DNA from: JBDTSW01 sp963807385
GTDB lineage: Bacteria > Actinomycetota > Thermoleophilia > Solirubrobacterales > 70-9
Assembly: GCA_963807385.1 (NCBI GenBank)
Contig: CAWEBQ010000002.1
Span: forward strand, 682,001-746,000
Direction: 5' to 3'
Length of the DNA: 64,000 nt
Of the stretch, positions 59,157 through 64,000 are shown in pieces; position 1 is the stretch's first letter, and each line of letters starts with the position of its first letter. The notes beneath the pieces were generated by a model. It was not told the origin of the DNA. It did no database searches and saw only the letters and a program-made list of their open reading frames with translations. Made by a program: the position numbers and the translations under genes.

Positions 59157-61328
59157 CTACGGCGAGCGGCGGACCCGCTCGCAGCCGCGGACCACGTCGA
59201 GCGCGTCCACCCGGGCGCGGTCGGCGTGCCCGCCGCCGCAGCCGACCCAGTCCGGCTCGCCATCGACGGACTTGATGCGATCGCGACCCTTGCGCCCACG
59301 CAGGATGTCCTCGCCGGGTCCGCCCGTGATCACGTCGCCCCCGCGACCGCCGTCGAGGCAATCGACGTCGCCCTGGCCCGCCAGGCGGTCCCGGCCCCGT
59401 AGGCCCTCGAAGGAATCGCTCTCCGGTGTGCCGGCGAAAACGTCGGGCCCGTCGGTGCCCGTGACCTTCACCGAGCAGTCAGACGGCGGCGGGGGCGGAG
59501 GCTCGCCGGAGTCGGGCTCGATCCAGACCGGGGTCGCATAGGCCTCGACGGAGGCACCACCGGAGACGACGCGCTGCACCATCAGCCCGTAGCGCGCGAT
59601 GCCCAGGCTTGGCAGCTCGAACTCGAAGGAGTCCTGGCCGAGCGGGACCGGCACGCTCAGGAGCGGTGACCCGTCGCGCATCAGGACCAGCGTGTAGGCG
59701 CCGGGCCGCGCTGCCGCCGCTGCAGCCATGTTTCCGACCTCGGCCGTGATGGTGGCGGCATCGGCCTCGAGTGTGTCGCCCATGATCGCGGGTGGGCCCG
59801 GCGAGCCGTTCTCGCTGGCCTCCAGGCGCAGGTCCGGGCCGTCGGCCCCCCAGACCTTGACGTAGGTGTGCCCGTCGGCGATGCCTTTACGGATGCCTAC
59901 CTCCGAGAGCTCGTCCGCGTGGATCATGGTGGTCGCCATTCCGATCGGTGCGTCGAAGATGTTGCCGACGGGGTTGATCTCGGACCGTTTCGGGGCCTTG
60001 TGAGAGTCGCTGGAGCCCACCGCGGCGATGTGGTTCGAGTTCGTGCCGCCGGAGTCGATCGCATCCTCGTAGAAGCGGATGGCGAGGGGCGTAAACGGGT
60101 TCGGGCCCGGGTTGGGCTGCGTTTGCAGCCCCGCCGGGCCGGTGGCCACCTCCACCGCGTCGACAACGCCGTAGTCGGTGTCGGTCGCGCTGTAGCTCCA
60201 TGCACAGCCACGACAGAAATCGTCGAAAGTGGGCACCTGCGACGGGAAGATCGAGGGATGGTTGATCTGCGTGACCCCGCCAGCGGCGCGGATGTCGCCG
60301 AGCAGCTCGGAGGCCTGCCGCGCGGGCCTCGCCTGAGTCAAACCCGCAAGCGTCCTCTGCGCCCCGGTCCCGGTCAGCTCGGCCTCCAGCAGGGGTCCAG
60401 TCCGATAGTCCACGAGCTCGCCTGATGCGTGGTTCTGGACGTGCCCGCGATAGGTGGTGACCTCGGTCGAGCGGACGATGAGCTTGGCGGGGTAGTCGGG
60501 CTGGTAGCGCCCGATCTCGTCATAGGCGTTGACGTTGTTGTGATCCACCAGGGTCACGAAGTCGAGGCCGGCGCCGTCCCCCCCGTACGGGGCGAAGGCG
60601 TAGTCGAAGGTCTCGCGCATCGTGGCGTTCCCGGGCTCGTGCTCGCCGTGGACATGCAGGTCGCCTGCATACCAGCCGGAATCCGGGTCCACAGGCGTCT
60701 CGTCGTAGGCCGTCGGCGCGTAGGGATCGTCGGCCCACAGCGGGTCCTGGCTGAGCTGTACCTGCACCGTCCACGCCACCTGCCCGTCGCTGTCGAACTC
60801 GCTGGTCGAGGCGATCGCCGCGAGCCCCAACTCGACCGCCCACTCGCCGGCGGGGATCGGTCCAGGGCCGAACCCCCGCATCGTGGCTCCAGCCACGTGC
60901 GCCTTCCGATCCTGCTCGTAGACCGCGTCCGGCGTAAAGCCGTTGGGGGCCACCGTCACATCGCGCACCGAGGACCCCGCCGAGCCTCGGAACTCCTTTG
61001 TGCCCCAGGGCGCGGAGTCCGACGCGCGCGGCTCGTACAGGCCAAGGTCGAGGACGTGCTTGGGGATGTTCGGCAGCGGCAGCGGGGGGGCGAGCTCGGG
61101 CTCGTCGTGGCAGTAGCGCACCCGGACCGCCGTCGTCCCGGCGGGCACGTCGAACGGCACGTACGAGTAGCCGCCCTCAAGGTCGGAGGCGAACTCGCCG
61201 GTGATTGTCACCGAGGGCGCCAGCGACTGATCGGCGGGGCCGGGCAGGTTGCAGTCCGCGGCGCGAGCCGCGCCCGGAAGCGCGAGCACGGCCACGGCAG
61301 CCACCAGTCCCGTCAGGCCCCTCACCAT
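59157..61328 (-). CDS. Exported PHP-domain metallohydrolase (CehA/McbA type) with Ca-binding repeats
   Basis: 723 residues with a signal peptide. The central PHP domain has the metal-binding set: DLHVHGEHE, VTLVDHNNVNA, RSTEVTTYRGHVQNH, TQINHPS and SSDSHK. CehA/McbA relatives hydrolyse carbamates and other esters; the substrate here is unknown. Residues 635-700 carry hemolysin-type repeats (GGRGGDVITGGPGEDILRGRKGRD), unusual in this family and suggesting a Ca-stabilised secreted enzyme. TAAACT is 6 nt before the ATG. Confidence 0.8.
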   Translation of the reverse strand: MVRGLTGLVAAVAVLALPGAARAADCNLPGPADQSLAPSVTITGEFASDLEGGYSYVPFDVPAGTTAVRVRYCHDEPELAPPLPLPNIPKHVLDLGLYEPRASDSAPWGTKEFRGSAGSSVRDVTVAPNGFTPDAVYEQDRKAHVAGATMRGFGPGPIPAGEWAVELGLAAIASTSEFDSDGQVAWTVQVQLSQDPLWADDPYAPTAYDETPVDPDSGWYAGDLHVHGEHEPGNATMRETFDYAFAPYGGDGAGLDFVTLVDHNNVNAYDEIGRYQPDYPAKLIVRSTEVTTYRGHVQNHASGELVDYRTGPLLEAELTGTGAQRTLAGLTQARPARQASELLGDIRAAGGVTQINHPSIFPSQVPTFDDFCRGCAWSYSATDTDYGVVDAVEVATGPAGLQTQPNPGPNPFTPLAIRFYEDAIDSGGTNSNHIAAVGSSDSHKAPKRSEINPVGNIFDAPIGMATTMIHADELSEVGIRKGIADGHTYVKVWGADGPDLRLEASENGSPGPPAIMGDTLEADAATITAEVGNMAAAAAARPGAYTLVLMRDGSPLLSVPVPLGQDSFEFELPSLGIARYGLMVQRVVSGGASVEAYATPVWIEPDSGEPPPPPPSDCSVKVTGTDGPDVFAGTPESDSFEGLRGRDRLAGQGDVDCLDGGRGGDVITGGPGEDILRGRKGRDRIKSVDGEPDWVGCGGGHADRARVDALDVVRGCERVRRSP

Positions 61329-61371
61329 GGGGCGAGTTTAGGTTCCGGCACCGCCGCGGGCGCCACTCGAC

Positions 61372-62466
61372 TCAGGCGACGACCCGCAGCGACTTGCCGA
61401 GCGAGCTGAGGTTCCTCACACCGGCCTCGGTGATCGTGACCAGATCCTCGATGCGCACCCCGAACCGCCCCGGCACGTAGACGCCCGGCTCCACCGTCAC
61501 CACATCCCCGGCCGCGAGGGTGTCCTCGGAGCGCTGGCTGAGCCGTGGCGCCTCGTGGACCTCGATGCCCACGCCATGCCCGAGCCCGTGCCCGTAGTGC
61601 TCGGCGTGTCCGGCCTCGGCGATCGGCTCACGCGAGACCGAGTCGGCTTCCTTGCCCCCGACGCCCGCACCCACGGCCTCGAGCGCTGCGGCCTGCGCGA
61701 AGCGGACCAGCTCATAGGCCTCGGCGGCGTCCGCCTCGAGCGCGCCGGTCGCGAACGTGCGGGTGCAGTCCGAGCAATAACCGTCCACGATCGCCCCCAT
61801 GTCGATGATCACCAGCTCGCCGGCCACGATCTCGCGCCCCGACGCCTCGTGGTGCGGCAGGGCGGCGTTCTCCCCGGCGGCGACGATCGTCGGAAACGCG
61901 GGGCCCGCGGCGCCGAGCTCGCGCAAGCGCTGCTCGGCAGCGAGCTGGACCTCGCGTTCCGTGCGGCTGACGAGACCCCGCTCGCAGACCCACTCGTACA
62001 CCGAATCGGCCAGCTCGGCGGCGGCCGCGATCCGGCGCAGCTCCTCCTCGTCCTTGGCGCGCCGCAACCTTCCCGGCAGCCCCTCCGTCGCGACCAGCTC
62101 GACGTCCTCGCCAACCGCCGCCTCGAGCTTGCGCAGGGACCGGACACTGGTGCGGGCCTCGTCGTAGCCGACGCGCCCGTGCAGGCGCCCGGCCAGCTCC
62201 GCCAGGGGCTGCCCCTCGGCCTCGACCCGGTCGAAGGCCTCCTCAACCTCGCGCTCGGCGCGGTGCGTGTAGCGAAAGTCCGTGAGGAACAGGCGCTCGT
62301 CGGCGCCGACGACGCAGAGCGCGCTCGTCCCGGTGAAGCCGGTGAGCCAGAACACGTCGGCCTGCGCCTCGCGCCCGGAGTCGCCCGGGTTGACGAGGTC
62401 GGCGACGATGAGCTGGTCGAGCCCCTCGGCGGCCACGGCCTCGGCCAGGCGGTCGGCCCGCGTCAC
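61372..62466 (-). CDS. pepP: Xaa-Pro aminopeptidase (M24 family)
   Basis: Splits X-Pro bonds with two metals. The C-terminal pita-bread domain has D-D in VIIDMGAIVDGYCSDCTRTF, H in YGHGLGHGVGIEVHEAP, and Glu in VVTVEPGVYVPG and FGVRIEDLV. 364 residues. The GTG overlaps the aroQ stop (GTGA). The aroB-aroQ-pepP-efp order is the classic actinobacterial one. Confidence 0.92.
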   Translation of the reverse strand: MTRADRLAEAVAAEGLDQLIVADLVNPGDSGREAQADVFWLTGFTGTSALCVVGADERLFLTDFRYTHRAEREVEEAFDRVEAEGQPLAELAGRLHGRVGYDEARTSVRSLRKLEAAVGEDVELVATEGLPGRLRRAKDEEELRRIAAAAELADSVYEWVCERGLVSRTEREVQLAAEQRLRELGAAGPAFPTIVAAGENAALPHHEASGREIVAGELVIIDMGAIVDGYCSDCTRTFATGALEADAAEAYELVRFAQAAALEAVGAGVGGKEADSVSREPIAEAGHAEHYGHGLGHGVGIEVHEAPRLSQRSEDTLAAGDVVTVEPGVYVPGRFGVRIEDLVTITEAGVRNLSSLGKSLRVVA

Positions 62467-62903
62467 GCCGACAGCTCCCTCACCAAAAGCCGGAGCGCCT
62501 CCGCGTAGCCCTCGGGCCCCTTGCCCGAGACGACCGCCCGCACGACGCCCTCGAACACCGAATTGCGGCGCCACTCCTCGCGGGCCTGAACATCCGAGAG
62601 GTGGACCTCTACCGCCGGAACGCCGCTCAGCTCGAGCGCGTCGCGGATCGCATACGCGTAATGGGTCCAGGCACCGGCGTTCACCAGGGCGCCGTCGGCG
62701 GTCTCCGGCAGACGGTGCAGGTACTCGACGAACTCACCCTCGCTGTTGGTCTGAAAGAAGATCGGCTCGAGGCCCAGATCCGCGGCGAAGCCCTTGATCT
62801 GCACCTGCAGCTCGTCCAGCGTGAGGTGGCCGTAGTGGGCCGGGTCCCTCCGCCCGAGCGTGTCGAGGTTGACGCCGTGGAGCACCGCGACCCTGTTCTT
62901 CAT
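62463..62903 (-). CDS. aroQ: 3-dehydroquinate dehydratase, type II
   Basis: Third step of the shikimate pathway. 146 residues: VLHGVNLDTLGRRDPAHYG with the Tyr and Arg of the active-site loop, TNSEGEFVEYLH, VNAGAWTHYAYAIRDAL and VEVHLSDVQAREEWRRNSV. The usual GPNLNLLG reads GVNLDTLG, a small departure. ATG overlaps the aroB stop (ATGA). Confidence 0.93.
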   Translation of the reverse strand: MKNRVAVLHGVNLDTLGRRDPAHYGHLTLDELQVQIKGFAADLGLEPIFFQTNSEGEFVEYLHRLPETADGALVNAGAWTHYAYAIRDALELSGVPAVEVHLSDVQAREEWRRNSVFEGVVRAVVSGKGPEGYAEALRLLVRELSA

Positions 62904-64000
62904 CCGCGCAGCTCCTCCACCGCGGCGCGGACCCTATCCGCATCCAGGCGCACACCGAACTCGGGCTCGCCCGGGCGCGGGAGCAACACGAAGCCCAGGC
63001 CCTCCGCCGAGGTCCGCTTCTTGTCGCGGCCGACCGCGGCCAGGACGTCATCGATCTGAATCCGGGCGTCGAGCGTCACCGGGAGCCGGCGCGCCGCCAG
63101 CAGCGCCTCGACCTCGTCGCGCAACGCCGCGGCATCGCTCAGGCGCAGCGCGGCGAGCAGGCCCAGGCCGACGGCCTCGCCATGCCGGTAGACCCGGTAG
63201 GACCCCGCCGCCTCGATGCCATGGCCGACGGTGTGACCGAGATTCAGCGTCGCCCGCCGCGAGCCATCCCGCTCATCGGCCGCGACGACCTCCAGCTTCG
63301 TCGCCGCGCAGTCCACGACGAGCGGAACGAGGGCCTCCGGGTCGAGTTCCCCGATCGCACGCACGCGCGCCCAGCTCTCCCCGCCCGCGATCAGGGCGGT
63401 CTTGATCACCTCGACAAACCCGGACGCGAGCTCCTCCGCGGGCAGCGTGGCAAGGGTCGCGACATCGGCGACCACGGCCGCGGGCTGGTGGTAGGCGCCC
63501 ACGTAGTTCTTGGCGGTGCCGAGGTCCACCCCGGTCTTCCCGCCGTATGCGGAATCCACCTGGGCGAGCAGGGTGGTCGGTACCTGGACGACCGGAATCC
63601 CGCGCTGGTAGGCGGAGGCGCAGAACCCGGCAAGATCGCCGACTACGCCGCCGCCGAGCGCGACGACGTGGTCTGAGCGGGTCGCGCCTGCGTCGGCGAG
63701 GGCCTCGAGCACGCGCTCGGCCTCGGCCATCGTCTTCGCGGCCTCTCCCGCGGGCACGATGATCGCGCCCTCGATCCCGGCGGCCCTTGCGTAGCGTGGC
63801 GCGACGTTCGTGTCGCTCACGCCGAAGGCATCCCCGGGTCCGATCGTCCCCGCCATCGCGAGGATGTCCTTCCCGATCCACACCGGGTACGAGCCGGATT
63901 CGGCCTCGGCCCAGATCAGATGGTCGGCGGGTCCCGCCGCGAGCGAGCGCACGGCGTCGAGGGCCTCCGGGACCGCGTCGGCTGAGAGCAGCGTCACGTC
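62900..64000 (-). CDS. aroB: 3-dehydroquinate synthase, C-terminal to a probable shikimate kinase (cut by window edge)
   Basis: The AroB part makes 3-dehydroquinate from DAHP with NAD and Zn: ALGGGVVGDLAGFCASAYQRGIP, PTTLLAQVDSAYGGKTGVD, metal His in NLGHTVGHGIE and RHGEAVGLGL. It ends at 62900. Upstream of the normal AroB start (about SGSYPVWIG) lie some 35 further residues (TLLSADAVPEALDAVRSLAA) that look like the tail of shikimate kinase, and the frame is open to the window end. A fused AroK-AroB protein is likely; the kinase core is outside the window. Confidence 0.88.
   Translation of the reverse strand, partial: DVTLLSADAVPEALDAVRSLAAGPADHLIWAEAESGSYPVWIGKDILAMAGTIGPGDAFGVSDTNVAPRYARAAGIEGAIIVPAGEAAKTMAEAERVLEALADAGATRSDHVVALGGGVVGDLAGFCASAYQRGIPVVQVPTTLLAQVDSAYGGKTGVDLGTAKNYVGAYHQPAAVVADVATLATLPAEELASGFVEVIKTALIAGGESWARVRAIGELDPEALVPLVVDCAATKLEVVAADERDGSRRATLNLGHTVGHGIEAAGSYRVYRHGEAVGLGLLAALRLSDAAALRDEVEALLAARRLPVTLDARIQIDDVLAAVGRDKKRTSAEGLGFVLLPRPGEPEFGVRLDADRVRAAVEELRG

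Noticed and set aside
1..64000. CRISPR array, prophage or biosynthetic gene cluster
   Set aside because: No regularly spaced repeats, no cas genes, no phage structural genes and no PKS/NRPS or terpene-cyclase genes were seen; the GT1, SDR and methyltransferase genes are scattered.

Overview
The window is about 70% G+C chromosomal DNA. GTG and TTG starts are common, and operons are packed with ATGA, GTGA and TTGA start/stop overlaps. Gene content and order point to a deep-branching actinobacterium, most likely Thermoleophilia (Solirubrobacterales-like). Supporting points are the actinobacterial gene orders, fused SecDF and fused AroK-AroB proteins, several 'MSQENVE'-type NTF2-like proteins, and CSLREA and 'NSVKSKHI' exported families. 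Placement is inferred from protein features seen by eye, not from a search.

Layout. (1) 1-15.3 kb, mainly minus strand: relA (cut by the window edge), recJ, secDF, ruvCAB, yebC, pdxS-pdxT and an M29 aminopeptidase, with a divergent OsmC gene and secreted proteins. This echoes the yebC-ruvCAB-secDF-relA and pdxST order of actinobacteria. (2) 15.4-27.4 kb, a mixed accessory stretch: an RpiR/SIS regulator, exported and lipoproteins, SDR and glycosyltransferase genes, two tRNAs (Met-CAU, Asn-GUU), and several decayed genes (NTF2-like, tyrosine recombinase next to tRNA-Met, P-type ATPase tail, HNH endonuclease abutting tRNA-Asn). The HNH gene carries a perfect LexA/SOS box. (3) 27.4-47.4 kb, minus-strand housekeeping: dnaG, dgt, recO, P1 peptidase, mutM, xerD, hydrolases, pyrG, a GT4 enzyme, steB/mctB-steA, recN, nadK and tlyA. 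The tlyA-nadK-recN-steA-steB-pyrG-xerD order matches mycobacteria. (4) 47.4-53 kb, an accessory island: a perfect CRP-type operator, an attenuator-like hairpin pair, an IS1595 transposase coupled to a small HTH gene and inserted in a secreted-protein gene, a broken GIY-YIG nuclease, and alternating NTF2-like and exported-protein genes. (5) 53-64 kb: dxs-ispA-xseB-nusB and efp (isoprenoids, transcription antitermination, EF-P), a beta-propeller protein, a PHP metallohydrolase with Ca-binding repeats, and pepP-aroQ-aroKB (shikimate pathway).

Two window-wide themes stand out. First, more than twenty genes have no Shine-Dalgarno but a TAnnnT (or GATAnT) hexamer exactly 6-10 nt before the start codon, the signature of leaderless transcription; this also settles several start codons. 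Second, the accessory stretches are rich in frameshifts, and at least three fall in simple repeats: two CG-dinucleotide expansions and one G-tract contraction.
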